A stretch of 64,000 nucleotides of DNA from Hyphomicrobiales bacterium. Its GTDB lineage: Bacteria > Pseudomonadota > Alphaproteobacteria > Rhizobiales > Rhizobiaceae. The DNA lies in contig UBUL01000009.1 in the NCBI GenBank assembly GCA_900468625.1, forward strand, positions 186,001 to 250,000, read 5' to 3'. The translations under genes were made by a program, and so were the position numbers. Position 1 is the first letter of the stretch. Each line of letters opens with the position of its first letter. Positions 19,245-28,963 of the stretch are shown here, piece after piece. The notes beneath the pieces are model-generated. The model did no database searches. It was not told the origin of the DNA and worked only from the letters and a program-made list of their open reading frames with translations.

Positions 19245-19631
19245 ATGACCCCCTTCCAGCGTATCGAGACGACCGCCGCCGAGGAAACGCTTCCGGCCAT
19301 CCTTCTGCGCATCGTTTCCGAATTGCATGACGTCGCCTATCTGATCGAACGTGTCGAACCGCAGCTTCTCGATATCAGCGACGCCAACATACTGGCCTCG
19401 CCGGAAGCCGTGAAGGTCGTCCAGGGCATCGATCTCGCCGTGCAGAAGACCCGCGGCATTGCCGAATTCATCGACACCATAGCCGGCACCATGCCGGAGA
19501 GCTGGACGGTGGACCTAGCGACGGCGCTGAGCCTGGTCAAGCTGACGGAGATGCAGAGAGCGCTTGGCGGCGGCCTGCACGCGCATTCGCAGCCCATGGC
19601 GAAGGCGGCCGGCGACTTCGATTTCTTCTGA
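19245..19631 (+). CDS. cheT: CheT (orf10): last protein of the rhizobial che operon
   Basis: A 128-residue, mostly helical protein starting MTPFQRIETTAAEETLPAIL and ending in GDFDFF. It occupies the place of S. meliloti orf10/CheT. The helix-rich build and short acidic aromatic tail recall CheZ-like phosphatases, but no Asp-Gln active-site pattern can be confirmed by eye. The start at 19245 lies 17 bases after cheD. A terminator follows. Confidence 0.75.
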   Translation: MTPFQRIETTAAEETLPAILLRIVSELHDVAYLIERVEPQLLDISDANILASPEAVKVVQGIDLAVQKTRGIAEFIDTIAGTMPESWTVDLATALSLVKLTEMQRALGGGLHAHSQPMAKAAGDFDFF

Positions 19632-19673
19632 TCGGGCATCCGCAATAGATACTGTTTTTCTTATATAAATTTC

Positions 19674-19693
19674 GCCGCTTTATGCGGCTTTTT
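19674..19693 (+). terminator. Terminator of the che operon
   Basis: Stem GCCGC/GCGGC with loop TTTAT followed by TTTTT. It lies 43 bases after cheT and before fliF. Confidence 0.75.
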
Positions 19694-19796
19694 CCTCTCT
19701 TTTTCGGCCGGACGAAACGCTCGCACAAGTTTCGATTTCTATTTTCGCCGCAGGGTACAAAGCCATCAGGTCTTTGACGAATCGTGCGAGAACAGA

Positions 19797-21473
19797 ATGA
19801 ATCTGTTAAATCAACTAGTTCCCTTGTTTCGGAACATTCAGAATCTCGGGAGAACGCGGCTGCTGATCCTCGGCGGTGTCGGCGCGGTCTCCATGCTGCT
19901 GATCCTCTTTGCAGCCCTCTACGTCAATAAGCCCGCACAGGAGACGCTTTATGTCGGCCTGGATGCGACCGATCTCAACCAGATCAGCATTGCGCTCGCA
20001 GAAGCAAAGATCAATTTCCAGGTCGGTACGGATGGCAGCAGCCTGACCGTTCCGGCAGGAATGACCGGCAAGGCCCGCGCGCTTCTCGCCGAGCGCGGTC
20101 TGCCCACCAGCGGCAAGGCCGGTTATGAACTCTTCGACAATGTCGGTTCGCTCGGTTTGACCTCCTTCATGCAGGAAGTCACCCGCGTCCGTGCTCTCGA
20201 GGGCGAAATCAGCCGCACCATCACCTCGATCGCCGGCATCAGCGCCGCCCGCGTCCACATCGTCATGCAGGATGTCGGCAACTTCCGAAAGGCGGATCAG
20301 AAGCCGACTGCATCGGTCATGATCCGTGCGAGCGCGGAGGCCGCCCGCAAGTCGGCTCCCGCCATCCGCCATCTCGTCGCCTCGGCCGTTCCCGGCCTGG
20401 AGGTCGATGACGTTACGATCCTCGATTCGACCGGCCAGCTGCTCGCATCGGGCGACGATCCCGGCAACGGCGCTCTCAGCCGCAATCTCGGCATCGTGCA
20501 GAATGTGCAGAGCGAAGTCGAATCCAACATCAACAAGGCACTCGCGCCCTTCCTTGGCATGGACAATTTCCGCTCCAGCGTCACGGCGCAGCTCAATACC
20601 GACAGTCAGCAGGTGCAGGAAACCACCTACGATCCGGATTCGAAGGTCGAGCGTTCCGTCCGCACCGTGAAGGAAGCGCAGAAGTCGCAGCAAAGCCAGC
20701 CCGACAGCGCCGCAACCGTGCAGCAGAATATTCCGCAGGCAGCCCCGCAGTCTGGTGGCAACACGCCAACGTCGAACGATCAGTCCGATAAGCGCGAGGA
20801 GCAGACCAACTACGAGATCAACAGCAAGACGACGGCCACGACGCGCAACAGCTACAAGATCGAAAAGCTGTCCGTCGCCGTCGTGGTGAACAAGGGTCGT
20901 ATCGCGCAGATGGTCGGCCAGGGCGCCGACCAGGCAAAGATCGACGCCTATATCGCCGAGATGCAGAAGATCGTCGCGACGGCCGCGGGCGTCGATCCGG
21001 CCCGCGGCGACGCCGTCACGGTCAATGCGATGGACTTCCTGGATAACCAGCTGCTTGAAGATACGTCTGCAAGCTTCAGCATCACGGATATGCTGAGCCG
21101 CAACCTGGCCGGCATCATCAACTCGCTTGCCTTCGTCGCCGTCGCCTTCCTGATCGTCTGGATGGGCTTCCGTCCGCTGATCCGCTCGTTCGGAGGCACG
21201 GCAGGCGGAACGGAGCTTCCGGAAGCGGCCGGACTGGAATTGCCGGACTTCGCGCCCGCCGTGGGTGGTCCCGGCGCGGCACTGATGGACGGTTTCGGTT
21301 CGGACTTCGGCTTCGACAGCACCGACGATCTGCTGACGGCGGACGACGACGGCGGCACCTTCAACCGCCGGGTCAAAGAGGGGCCGGAGCGTCGCCTGTC
21401 TCGCATGGTGGAAATCAGCGAAGAACGCGCTGCAAAGATCCTGAGAAAATGGGCCGTCGACAAAGCGGCCTGA
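19797..21473 (+). CDS. fliF: Flagellar MS-ring protein FliF
   Basis: 558 residues. One membrane helix near 23-43 (LLILGGVGAVSMLLILF) is followed by ring-building domains with VARVHI-like AARVHIVMQD, a Gln/Ser-rich loop (about 295-345), a second helix near 435-455 (SLAFVAVAFLIVWMGF) and an acidic-to-basic cytoplasmic tail ending RAAKILRKWAVDKAA, the part expected to bind FliG. It forms the membrane base of the motor. It stands as its own unit between two terminators. Confidence 0.96.
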   Translation: MNLLNQLVPLFRNIQNLGRTRLLILGGVGAVSMLLILFAALYVNKPAQETLYVGLDATDLNQISIALAEAKINFQVGTDGSSLTVPAGMTGKARALLAERGLPTSGKAGYELFDNVGSLGLTSFMQEVTRVRALEGEISRTITSIAGISAARVHIVMQDVGNFRKADQKPTASVMIRASAEAARKSAPAIRHLVASAVPGLEVDDVTILDSTGQLLASGDDPGNGALSRNLGIVQNVQSEVESNINKALAPFLGMDNFRSSVTAQLNTDSQQVQETTYDPDSKVERSVRTVKEAQKSQQSQPDSAATVQQNIPQAAPQSGGNTPTSNDQSDKREEQTNYEINSKTTATTRNSYKIEKLSVAVVVNKGRIAQMVGQGADQAKIDAYIAEMQKIVATAAGVDPARGDAVTVNAMDFLDNQLLEDTSASFSITDMLSRNLAGIINSLAFVAVAFLIVWMGFRPLIRSFGGTAGGTELPEAAGLELPDFAPAVGGPGAALMDGFGSDFGFDSTDDLLTADDDGGTFNRRVKEGPERRLSRMVEISEERAAKILRKWAVDKAA

Positions 21474-21482
21474 CGAGAGGAC

Positions 21483-21510
21483 AAGGACCGGGAGGCTTCC
21501 CGGTCCTTTT
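21483..21510 (+). terminator. Terminator after fliF
   Basis: An 11-bp perfect stem (AAGGACCGGGA / TCCCGGTCCTT), loop GGCT, with the T-run in the 3' arm (TTTT). It starts 10 bases after the fliF stop. Confidence 0.9.
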
Positions 21511-21988
21511 GCATTGCGGGATGTCGATATCCAATCCCGGCCGAAATCTCGATGCCGCCTGTGATCAATTAGCCGCTGCTAAGTAAATTGACGTGTTCGT
21601 AAGATGGAATTTCCAAGGATATCCGGTTGCTGGGCTCAAAGAATCGACTTACAAATACTGTGCCTATTCAATAATAACCGTTTATTCGGAATGAATTGGC
21701 GCGCTTCGGAAGCCTGGAGAGTTGCCGGCAGCGGAGCGTGAAACATAATTCGTGGTTCGTAGGTCGTGCTTGCAGCGGTATCGGGCAGCACGATTGCCGA
21801 GGTGGAATTCAGAGATGGGTGCGCTCATCGACCCGATCCGCCGGGATGTGTTTGTGTCGCGGTAAAGGAGATTCGGATCCAATGCCTCAAGGGAATTCCT
21901 GTCGGTTTCCTGAGGTGATGTGCCGGTTTCTGACGGAACAATGCTCTCGTTGACGGCCGATCGTCCAACAGCGGCAGGAAATGCAAGT
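21511..21988. other. Intergenic region upstream of visN
   Basis: About 480 bases between the fliF terminator and visN, with an AT-rich central part around 21570-21695. It probably carries the visNR promoter and a leader. No long reading frame with homology and no convincing operator were found. In-frame starts at 21920 (GTG) and 21941 (ATG) would extend visN, but have poor ribosome-binding sites. Confidence 0.5.
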
Positions 21989-22726
21989 ATGGACATGCAG
22001 ATATCGCAGGCGAGCAAGGGCGATCGGGATGCGCGAGCAATCGCTCCCACCGGGCCGATGTCACGCGAGCAGCTCATTCTGCAGCTGAATGCCATTTCGG
22101 GTCCCATTTTTTTGCAAGCAGGGCTGCATGTGCTGGCCGCCTATGCCGGCGCGTCCCATTATCTTCTCATGCGCTGTGATCTCGTTCAGGAAAGCGGCCT
22201 CGACTTTGTGATCGCCTCTGATTGGCCCTTCGATCTCGTCAGGCGTCTGGCACCCGAGTTGACCGGCAGCTATGGCCGCATCGGCGAGCTGGAAAAATGC
22301 CTGGCCCTGTTCCAGCCGAGCTTGGCTTTACTGCCAGACGATGTCGTACTGCCTGATGGCGTGGGCCGGCAATACCACGCACTGACCTTCAACGTCGGGC
22401 GCTCACGCTTCTCCTTGTTGTTTCTCGCGCGCGAAGCGTCCGTGCCCTCGCCCGAACGCATGCGCGATGTCGGTCTGCTGGCAGGTTATCTCGCGAGTTC
22501 CGGTCGTTGCTTCGAAGGCAAATTGGAACGAGATTTCGATCTGACCGAACGCGAACTGGAATGCCTGTTCTGGATCGCCGAGGGCAAGACGAGCGACGAG
22601 ATCGCCATGATTCTCGGGATCTCGCGCAACACCATCAATAACTACATCACCAGCGTCATGCGCAAAACCGCCACCAAGACCCGCTCGGAGGCAATCGCCT
22701 TCGCCGTGCGGAACAATCTCGTTTAA
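21989..22726 (+). CDS. visN: LuxR-type master regulator of motility VisN
   Basis: 245 residues: an N-terminal autoinducer-binding-like region of unknown ligand and a C-terminal LuxR helix-turn-helix (LTERELECLFWIAEGKTSDE, then IAMILGISRNTINNYI). In S. meliloti, VisN works with VisR as a heterodimer that activates rem at the top of the motility hierarchy. The start chosen, 21989 (MDMQISQASKGD), has AGGAA with 8-nt spacing. visR follows after 11 bases. Confidence 0.92.
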   Translation: MDMQISQASKGDRDARAIAPTGPMSREQLILQLNAISGPIFLQAGLHVLAAYAGASHYLLMRCDLVQESGLDFVIASDWPFDLVRRLAPELTGSYGRIGELEKCLALFQPSLALLPDDVVLPDGVGRQYHALTFNVGRSRFSLLFLAREASVPSPERMRDVGLLAGYLASSGRCFEGKLERDFDLTERELECLFWIAEGKTSDEIAMILGISRNTINNYITSVMRKTATKTRSEAIAFAVRNNLV

Positions 22727-22737
22727 AGGCCGACCGG

Positions 22738-23484
22738 ATGCGCTATCAGCCAGACAGGACGATGGATATGCCTGCCGAATCCAGGCTTACCCGTTCGGGG
22801 CGGATTTCCGGCCGTTCCGATCTCTTTCCGAAGCTGGTGTCGATGCAGAAGCTGATCGATGCGCAGCATTTTGCAGTCTACCGCCTTCATGGCTCCGGCC
22901 TGCCGCATAAGCAGCGTCTGGTGTGCGAGCTGGATAATTGGGGTTCCGCCAATTCCGTCGTCGGCAAATCCTTTGTCGAAGCCTATGGCGAAGCGCTGAT
23001 CGAGCATATCGACAAATCGCTGCTTCCGCTCATGTGGAACGGTCGCGACAGCGACAGCACGGCCGAGACTCCGGATTTCGCAGCCTTCACGCAGCGGCTG
23101 AAGCCGCATCTCCTGCCTTTTGCAGGCGTTGCCTTTCCGGTGCGGCTCGGAGCGGTCGGCAACGGCTATATCGTCTTTACCGCGAAGTTCATGGATCTGC
23201 CGAGCGATATGATCATCGAACTGCACGGTCGCTGCTGCCGCATCATGATGGAACTGCTTTCCCTCGACGAACGTCGCTCGCAGGCAGCCGAGGCGCTGAG
23301 CGAGCGCGAGATCGTCTGTCTGCAGCTTGCCGGCGACGGGCGGATCAGCGAGGAGATTGCCGAGAAGCTGGGATTGTCGGTCCATACCGTCAACGCCTAT
23401 CTCGGATCGGCGACGATCAAGCTCGACAGCGTCAACCGCATCCAGGCAATTGCGAAGGCGATCCGCTTCGGCTACATAAGCTGA
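22738..23484 (+). CDS. visR: LuxR-type master regulator of motility VisR
   Basis: 248 residues, the partner of VisN. The C-terminal HTH is ALSEREIVCLQLAGDGRISE followed by EIAEKLGLSVHTVNAYLGSA. The N-terminal sensor half is only weakly similar to that of VisN, as expected for the pair. It is co-transcribed with visN. A mosaic repeat directly follows the stop. Confidence 0.92.
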   Translation: MRYQPDRTMDMPAESRLTRSGRISGRSDLFPKLVSMQKLIDAQHFAVYRLHGSGLPHKQRLVCELDNWGSANSVVGKSFVEAYGEALIEHIDKSLLPLMWNGRDSDSTAETPDFAAFTQRLKPHLLPFAGVAFPVRLGAVGNGYIVFTAKFMDLPSDMIIELHGRCCRIMMELLSLDERRSQAAEALSEREIVCLQLAGDGRISEEIAEKLGLSVHTVNAYLGSATIKLDSVNRIQAIAKAIRFGYIS

Positions 23485-23502
23485 CGCTGCAGCACCCAGA
23501 GT

Positions 23503-23597
23503 ATCCAGGAAAAGTGCGCAGCGATTTTTCGTCCGGAATTGCGTAAAAACAAAGGGATAGAGCTTTCCGCGATTCGAAGAAAAGCGGAAAGCTCTCC
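23503..23597. repeat. Rhizobial mosaic palindromic repeat (reverse copy)
   Basis: Carries the core GTCCGGAATTGCG followed by TAAAAACAAAGGGATAGAGC and the internal inverted repeat GAGCTTTCCGC / GCGGAAAGCTC, a strong hairpin. It separates the convergent genes visR and the unknown gene at 23613 and may help end both transcripts. Confidence 0.8.
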
Positions 23598-23612
23598 GGA
23601 CTTGGAATTCTC

Positions 23613-24053
23613 TCAGATTACGCGTTCCGCTTCTCCGAGGATGACGTAACGCGCATCTTTCAAGCCGCGTGCGAGCAGGGCGGTATTTTCATCCGGGTCG
23701 GCCGATGCCTTGTCGAAGGCGATGTGATTGATCTCGATGCCGGCGTGATGTTCGGCCAGGGTCAGCTTGGCATAGATGGTAACGCCGCGCGGCTTGATTT
23801 CCAGGTCGATCGTAACTTCGGCAGGACCGCCCCAATCGAGCTTGTAGTCGCCGCCAAGCCCGAAATTGATCACACCGGGAAGAAAATAGAGCTCGGCCGC
23901 CGAGGCGACGAGGTCAGCGAGATTGCCGTAGCGTTCGAAGCGCAGCAGCGAGATCAGGTCGGCAGCGTCGAGTAGGCGCAGCTCACTCGCAACCGGGCTG
24001 ATGGCTTCGGCAAGTATTTGTTCGCGTTGGGCAGAGTAGGGGCATTTTTTCAT
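23613..24053 (-). CDS. Conserved unknown protein of the rhizobial flagellar cluster
   Basis: 146 residues, MKKCPYSAQREQILAEAISP at the start. Mixed alpha/beta, no signal peptide or membrane helix, two Cys-free terminal thirds, and a beta-rich middle (AEVTIDLEIKPRGVTIYAKL). I do not recognise a domain. It lies 5 bases after flhB on the same strand, so it ends the motA-fliM-fliN-fliG-flhB transcript. An equivalent gene sits here in S. meliloti as far as I recall, which argues for a motility role. Confidence 0.65.
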   Translation of the reverse strand: MKKCPYSAQREQILAEAISPVASELRLLDAADLISLLRFERYGNLADLVASAAELYFLPGVINFGLGGDYKLDWGGPAEVTIDLEIKPRGVTIYAKLTLAEHHAGIEINHIAFDKASADPDENTALLARGLKDARYVILGEAERVI

Positions 24054-24058
24054 ATCGT

Positions 24059-25138
24059 TTATCGTACCCGTTTTCTATTCGGCTGCGCGGCGTAGATCCG
24101 ATGGATGAGCTCGGCGACAGCCTTGTAAAATACTGACGGTATGACGCTATCAACCGAGACTTGCGCAAACATGGAGCGTGCGAGAGGCGGATCCTCGAAA
24201 ACGGGAATGTTGTTGGCCTCCGCTATCTCTCTGATCTTCAACGCGATCAGATCCTGGCCCTTGGCGACGACGACGGGCGCGTCGTTTTCCTCGCGCACAT
24301 AGCGAAGCGCCACCGCGAAGTGAGTCGGGTTGGCGATGACGAGGGTCGCGCGCGGCACCTGCTTCATCATGCGGCGGCGGGCGCGGTCGCGTGCGATCGA
24401 GCGCTGGCGCGACTTGACGATCGGATCGCCCTGGGACTGCTTGTGCTCGTCCTTGACCTCCTGCTTCGTCATCTTCAGCTGATCGAACCAGTGATGGCGG
24501 CTCCACAGAAGGTCGCCGACACCGACGACGACCGTCGCCATCAGCACGATGATCAGAATTTGTTGTACGATCGTCGACAGGCGCACGAAAATCGTCTGCG
24601 GATCGGAAACCATGGAATCGATCGCGCTGAAGAACTGGCCGCGCAGCGCGAAAAACATAACGATGCCGACGAGCACGATCTTTGCAAGCGATTTGCCGAA
24701 TTCCACCAGGCCGGTGACGCTGAAGATGCGCTTGAAGCCCGCCATTGGCGATATGCGCGAAAACTGCGGCTGGATCCGGTCCAGAACGGGCGTGGGCAGG
24801 TTCTGGAATATCGAAGCGCCGATGCCGAAGACGAAGAAGAGCACGACGGCCGGCAGCACCACATTGCCGATTTCCCAGCCTATGCGGGTAAATAGAGAGA
24901 TGGCATCGGGGCCGGTCTCGAGCTGCCATTGATCCGGCTTTTCGAACAGATCGCGCAGAACTTCGCCCATGCGGCCGATTCGCGTCGGCAGGAAGAAGGT
25001 GACATAGATGACGGTCGCCAGCATGGAGGCAAAGAGGGTCGCTTCCCTGGAGTGAGGGACATTGCCCTTCTCCATCGTATCGCGGAGTTTTTTCTCCGTC
25101 GGTTTTTCTGTTTTACTGTCCTTGTCTTCGTCAGCCAA
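24059..25138 (-). CDS. flhB: Flagellar export switch protein FlhB
   Basis: 359 residues with four membrane helices in the first 210 and a cytoplasmic domain with the autocleavage site Asn270-Pro-Thr-His ([11 protein letters not shown]). The basic N-terminus ([19 protein letters not shown]) is typical. Cleavage switches export from rod/hook to filament substrates. Start at 25138 is clear. Confidence 0.96.
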   Translation of the reverse strand: MADEDKDSKTEKPTEKKLRDTMEKGNVPHSREATLFASMLATVIYVTFFLPTRIGRMGEVLRDLFEKPDQWQLETGPDAISLFTRIGWEIGNVVLPAVVLFFVFGIGASIFQNLPTPVLDRIQPQFSRISPMAGFKRIFSVTGLVEFGKSLAKIVLVGIVMFFALRGQFFSAIDSMVSDPQTIFVRLSTIVQQILIIVLMATVVVGVGDLLWSRHHWFDQLKMTKQEVKDEHKQSQGDPIVKSRQRSIARDRARRRMMKQVPRATLVIANPTHFAVALRYVREENDAPVVVAKGQDLIALKIREIAEANNIPVFEDPPLARSMFAQVSVDSVIPSVFYKAVAELIHRIYAAQPNRKRVR

Positions 25139-25166
25139 AGCAGCCGCCCTTTGCGCAACGGAAAGA

Positions 25167-25187
25167 GGCCGCGCATGACGCGCGGCC
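25167..25187 (-). terminator. Hairpin between fliG and flhB
   Basis: An 8-bp stem GGCCGCGC/GCGCGGCC with a 5-base loop, followed on the minus strand by TCTTTCC. It is inside a gene series, so it may be an attenuator that lowers flhB expression relative to fliG (inference). Confidence 0.4.
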
Positions 25188-25231
25188 CATAGTTCGTCAG
25201 TCTACGATGCTTTAGCTGAGTCGCGCCGCGC

Positions 25232-26275
25232 CTATGCGGCTTCTTCCACAGGCGTATTTTCCTTGGCCTTGAGCTCGATCTGGCCGGAGTTGGCCAGACG
25301 GATGGCTTCCTGGGCGATGGCGCGCCGGGCAATGGCGATTTCGCGCGGGTTGATGCCGACATTGGTCATCTGCAGATCGGATTCGATCATGCGGCGCTGA
25401 CGCGGGCTGATGGAGGACAGCACGATTTCGCGAATCTCGTTGCCGGATCCCCGCAGCGCCATCGTCAGGATGTCGGCGGCGATATCGTTGAGCAGCAGCA
25501 CGCGGCTCGGCTGCGGCATGCGCGTAAGGTCGTCGAACAGGAAGATCTTGGGACGAACCTTCTCGACCGATTCCTTGTTGATCGTCTCGAGGGAACTCAG
25601 CAGGGTATCGACCTGCGGCTTGTCCAGCTCGTTCATCAGATCGGCGACCTTCGTGGAGCCGGACGCGTTGCGTTCGGCATCGATCTCCGTCATCAGCCCC
25701 AGCACGCGATTCTCGATGATCTGGGCCGCCTTGGAGCTGACGTCCTTGATATTGACCGTGCGGTTCATGATGTCGGCGCGCTGGGCTTCCGGGAGCTGCA
25801 GCAGGATCTTCGCGCCGAAGGCCGAAGGCATCATCGACAGCACATAGGCGATGGTCTGCGGATGTTCGCGCTGGAAGAACTTGGCGACGAAGACCGGGTC
25901 GGCTTCGCCCAGGCGGTCCCAGATGGACGTCTCGTAAGCCTGGAATGCGGTGCGGCGGCCGAGCAGGCTGTCGACCTCGTCCGGCGTCAGGCCCTCCTCG
26001 AGAATGCCCTCGATCGCCTTGGCGTTGTCCATGAGACCGGCGCCTTCGGTAAAGAGATCCTCGAATTCCGCCACGAGCTGCGCCAGTTCGTCCGGCGGAA
26101 TGAGCCTCAGCGATTGAGCCGAGGCAATGATCAGCTGCAACTCGTTCTGCGTGAAATATTTGAGCAGCCGCCCCGCCACCTGTTTTCCCATAGCGAGAAG
26201 GACGGCCGCTGCTTTTTCAGTCTGAGTCAACGGTTTCTCGGCAAGCGCGCCGCTGAAATCGTCAAAGTCCATCAT
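25232..26275 (-). CDS. fliG: Flagellar motor switch protein FliG
   Basis: 347 residues with the N, middle and C domains of FliG. The N domain starts LTQTEKAAAVLLAMGKQVAG, the middle holds the EHPQTIAYVLSMM (EHPQ) motif that contacts FliM, and the C domain carries the charged torque helix (LLLNDIAADILTMALRGSGN region). The start at 26275 (MMDFDDFSG) has GGAGA at 8 nt; ATG at 26290 is the alternative but has no good ribosome-binding site. Confidence 0.95.
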   Translation of the reverse strand: MMDFDDFSGALAEKPLTQTEKAAAVLLAMGKQVAGRLLKYFTQNELQLIIASAQSLRLIPPDELAQLVAEFEDLFTEGAGLMDNAKAIEGILEEGLTPDEVDSLLGRRTAFQAYETSIWDRLGEADPVFVAKFFQREHPQTIAYVLSMMPSAFGAKILLQLPEAQRADIMNRTVNIKDVSSKAAQIIENRVLGLMTEIDAERNASGSTKVADLMNELDKPQVDTLLSSLETINKESVEKVRPKIFLFDDLTRMPQPSRVLLLNDIAADILTMALRGSGNEIREIVLSSISPRQRRMIESDLQMTNVGINPREIAIARRAIAQEAIRLANSGQIELKAKENTPVEEAA

Positions 26276-26324
26276 GGTCTTCGTCTCCATCCCGCAGGGG
26301 GAGTGGGCTCATCCTGAGCCGGGT

Positions 26325-26855
26325 TCAGCTTTTCTTCGTGTTGTAAATTTCAGTGAGCTTGATGCCGAATCTGGTGTCGTCATGTTCCAGAACGGTAATC
26401 TCGCCCCGGCCGATCCTGCGGCCGTTCACGGTGATCTCGACGGGTTCGCCGATCTTCTTGTCGAGCGCGATGATCGCGCCCTCGGTCAGGTTCATCAGGC
26501 CGGACACCTGCATGCGGCTGCTGCCGAGCACGATCTGGACGTCGATCGGGATATCCATGATCAGGTCGAGGTTGGCGGTCAGCGCGCTGCCGGGAGCCGC
26601 AGGTGCCGAGGAAGAGCCGCCAAAATCGCCCTCGTCGAAGGCCGGGCCTGAATTATCGTCGCCGAAATCGCCGAAGGTGGAAAGGTCCGTGCCTGTTTCC
26701 GCGCCGAACGGATCGGTTTCGAAATCCGGCAGGCCGCCTTCGTTATCCTTTTTCAGGACGCCGCGCAGACCGTCGATGGCCTCGTCCAATGCGGCGTCGC
26801 TGCCTGAAACTTCCAGCGATTCCTCGCTGCTTTGCTGTATCGTCTTCGTAGCCAT
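26325..26855 (-). CDS. fliN: Flagellar motor switch protein FliN
   Basis: 176 residues. The C-terminal ~85 form the SpoA/FliN domain ([20 protein letters not shown] ... [18 protein letters not shown]). The N-terminal ~90 are acidic and low-complexity, which makes it longer than the 137-residue enteric FliN. It sits between fliM and fliG in one transcript. Confidence 0.94.
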   Translation of the reverse strand: MATKTIQQSSEESLEVSGSDAALDEAIDGLRGVLKKDNEGGLPDFETDPFGAETGTDLSTFGDFGDDNSGPAFDEGDFGGSSSAPAAPGSALTANLDLIMDIPIDVQIVLGSSRMQVSGLMNLTEGAIIALDKKIGEPVEITVNGRRIGRGEITVLEHDDTRFGIKLTEIYNTKKS

Positions 26856-26918
26856 GAAATCACTATTCCAGTTGAAACTTGCCTCAAGCTGCCGTGGGCG
26901 GGTTCATCCACCGGCCGG

Positions 26919-27863
26919 TCAATTCATCAAGTGTCGAAGAAGCTCGTCGTCGGAATTGACGTTGTCCTTGACGCGCACCGTATAATTTTCGCCGGAACGG
27001 CCGAATTCGCAGATGTAAAGGTCCTTGCTGTTGGCGCTGACCTCGACCCGGACATCGCCGGTATCCATGAAGGGAATGACATCGCCGACCGCAAGCTTGG
27101 AAATGGTGTCGAGTGTCAGTGATTCCAGCCGAATTCGCGCCTCGAGCATCACCTGCGAACGGCGCACCTGCTCGCTGAGCTGCTCCGACCATGCCTGGGA
27201 AGCAGCCGTCGTGTTCTTGGCGCGGGGCGCACTGACGACCGTGCGCAGCAAATCGCGCTGGGGGACGATGATGACGATCTGGGAAAGCGACTTGCCGAGC
27301 GAGATCGTCATTACGATTGCGGCGGCGAAATCATTGCCATCGTCGCCGACGGCGGCGGGACGGTCTTCGATGTTATAGGGCGGATCGAGATAGGGCTCGA
27401 AGCCACCGGACGCGTTGACGGCCGAGCGCAGCACGTTGGCGATTTTTTCGAACACCATGACCGAGAGGTCGAGTTCGATGACGGAAAGCGGCCGGGCAGC
27501 GGCGACTTCCATGTCTTCCGGGCGGGCGCCGAGCATATGTTCCATCATGGTCATGATGAAGCCTGAGCCGCAGCCGAGGATGAATTTCGGTGCCCAGTTG
27601 CGCAGCGACCCGTTGACCAGGGCGTGATTGCCCCCAAGGCCGGCGATCAGGTCGTTCATGCGGCCGGACTGGCAGCCGGAATAGGCGATATTGATATCCA
27701 GACCCGTCTCGCTCTTGATGATGTCGGGCAGGAATTCCGCATAGACCTGGGCGAAGGCGGCGCCGAACCTGGCAAGCGCCGCCTGATCCCCGAGATTGCC
27801 GGTAAGCTTGGCAACGACGGTACGGTCCATCGTCTGTGCGTTATGCGCTGATTGCTGGCTCAT
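26919..27863 (-). CDS. fliM: Flagellar motor switch protein FliM
   Basis: 314 residues: a CheC-like middle domain and a C-terminal SpoA domain (LTLDTISKLAVGDVIPFMDT). The usual FliM N-terminal CheY-binding peptide (LSQxEIDALL type) is not visible. The protein starts MSQQSAHNAQTMDRTVVAKL, suggesting CheY2 docks differently in these motors. Divergence of rhizobial FliM is known, and the position between motA and fliN confirms identity. Confidence 0.92.
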   Translation of the reverse strand: MSQQSAHNAQTMDRTVVAKLTGNLGDQAALARFGAAFAQVYAEFLPDIIKSETGLDINIAYSGCQSGRMNDLIAGLGGNHALVNGSLRNWAPKFILGCGSGFIMTMMEHMLGARPEDMEVAAARPLSVIELDLSVMVFEKIANVLRSAVNASGGFEPYLDPPYNIEDRPAAVGDDGNDFAAAIVMTISLGKSLSQIVIIVPQRDLLRTVVSAPRAKNTTAASQAWSEQLSEQVRRSQVMLEARIRLESLTLDTISKLAVGDVIPFMDTGDVRVEVSANSKDLYICEFGRSGENYTVRVKDNVNSDDELLRHLMN

Positions 27864-27868
27864 GGTCG

Positions 27869-28741
27869 TCAGGCTGCCTTGCTTTCACCGCCGGGGTTCA
27901 TCATCTCCTGTTCGACGGCGTCGATCGAGGGACGCTCGTAGGAGGAGATGGTCTTGCGGCCGTATTCGAGCGCGACCTGCGGCACCGATCCGTTCATGTA
28001 GGCGAGCAGCGTCTGCTTCACGATCACGTAGAGGCGGTGCTGCTTGTTGCGCACGACCTTGATCTGGGAAACCAGCGGCGCACAGACGGAATAGGACAGG
28101 ATGATGCCGAGGAAGGTGCCGACCAGCGCCGAACCGATGAGATGGCCGAGCACTTCCGGCGATTCGTTGATATGGCTCATGGCCTTGATGACCCCGAGAA
28201 CCGCCGCCACGATACCGATGGCGGGGAACGAATCGCCCATGATCGTGATCGAATGAAAGGGCTTCATCTTGTCGTGCGTCATGGTGTCGAGCTCTTCGTC
28301 CATCAACGCCTCGATCTCGTGCGAGCGGGCGTTGCCGATGATGATGAGGCGGACGTAATCGCAGATGAAGGCCGTCAGATCCTTGTTCTTCAGAACCGTC
28401 GGCGCGGTCTTGAAGATTGTCGATTCGTCGGGATTGTCGATATGGGCTTCGATCTCGTTGCGCGACTTGGTGCGCAGGTCGCGCATCAGGGCATAGAGCA
28501 CACCGAGCGTATCGAGATAGTCGCGCTCCTTCGGGACCGCGTGGCGGAAGGCTTCTCCGAGCGCCTTGCCCGAATCCTTCACGACCTTCATCGGATTGGC
28601 CATGATGAAACCGCCGAGACCGGCGCCTGCGATAATGACAAATTCGAAGGGCTGGAACAGCGCGCCCACGTCTCCGCCCATAGCCATGAAGCTGCCTATG
28701 ATGCAGCCGCAGGTCACTACAAATCCGATAATAATATTCAT
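27869..28741 (-). CDS. motA: Flagellar stator protein MotA
   Basis: 290 residues with four membrane helices: two N-terminal ([37 protein letters not shown]) and two C-terminal ([33 protein letters not shown]) around a cytoplasmic loop with the charged residues that touch FliG. The Pro of FPAIG corresponds to the conserved channel proline. With MotB it forms the proton channel. The start at 28741 is set by the first helix; a longer frame to 28885 is non-homologous. It leads the transcript that continues to fliM. Confidence 0.95.
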   Translation of the reverse strand: MNIIIGFVVTCGCIIGSFMAMGGDVGALFQPFEFVIIAGAGLGGFIMANPMKVVKDSGKALGEAFRHAVPKERDYLDTLGVLYALMRDLRTKSRNEIEAHIDNPDESTIFKTAPTVLKNKDLTAFICDYVRLIIIGNARSHEIEALMDEELDTMTHDKMKPFHSITIMGDSFPAIGIVAAVLGVIKAMSHINESPEVLGHLIGSALVGTFLGIILSYSVCAPLVSQIKVVRNKQHRLYVIVKQTLLAYMNGSVPQVALEYGRKTISSYERPSIDAVEQEMMNPGGESKAA

Positions 28742-28963
28742 CGTCGGTCCACACCTGAACGTTGCTTCATACGATGAACTAGGGGACCTGCCTTGCGTGA
28801 GGCTGTTCGATCCGGCCTGAACGCGTCCTTTTTGCGTTGTCAGCTTCGCACAAGCCAAGCCCTGCAGGATAGCGGGTAAGGGCATCCATGCCCGCTAACG
28901 AAATGTAGGAGCGTCGCGGCGTTTCCTTTCCCGTTATTCTCCAATGTCCGGAGGGCCTGGAAA
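28742..28963. promoter_or_regulatory. Divergent promoter region motA / flgF
   Basis: 222 bases between two divergent flagellar operons, expected to hold both promoters (in S. meliloti such operons depend on Rem). An imperfect inverted repeat, TAGCGGG ... CCCGCTA, is at about 28869-28896. No clear -35/-10 pair was assigned. Confidence 0.45.
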
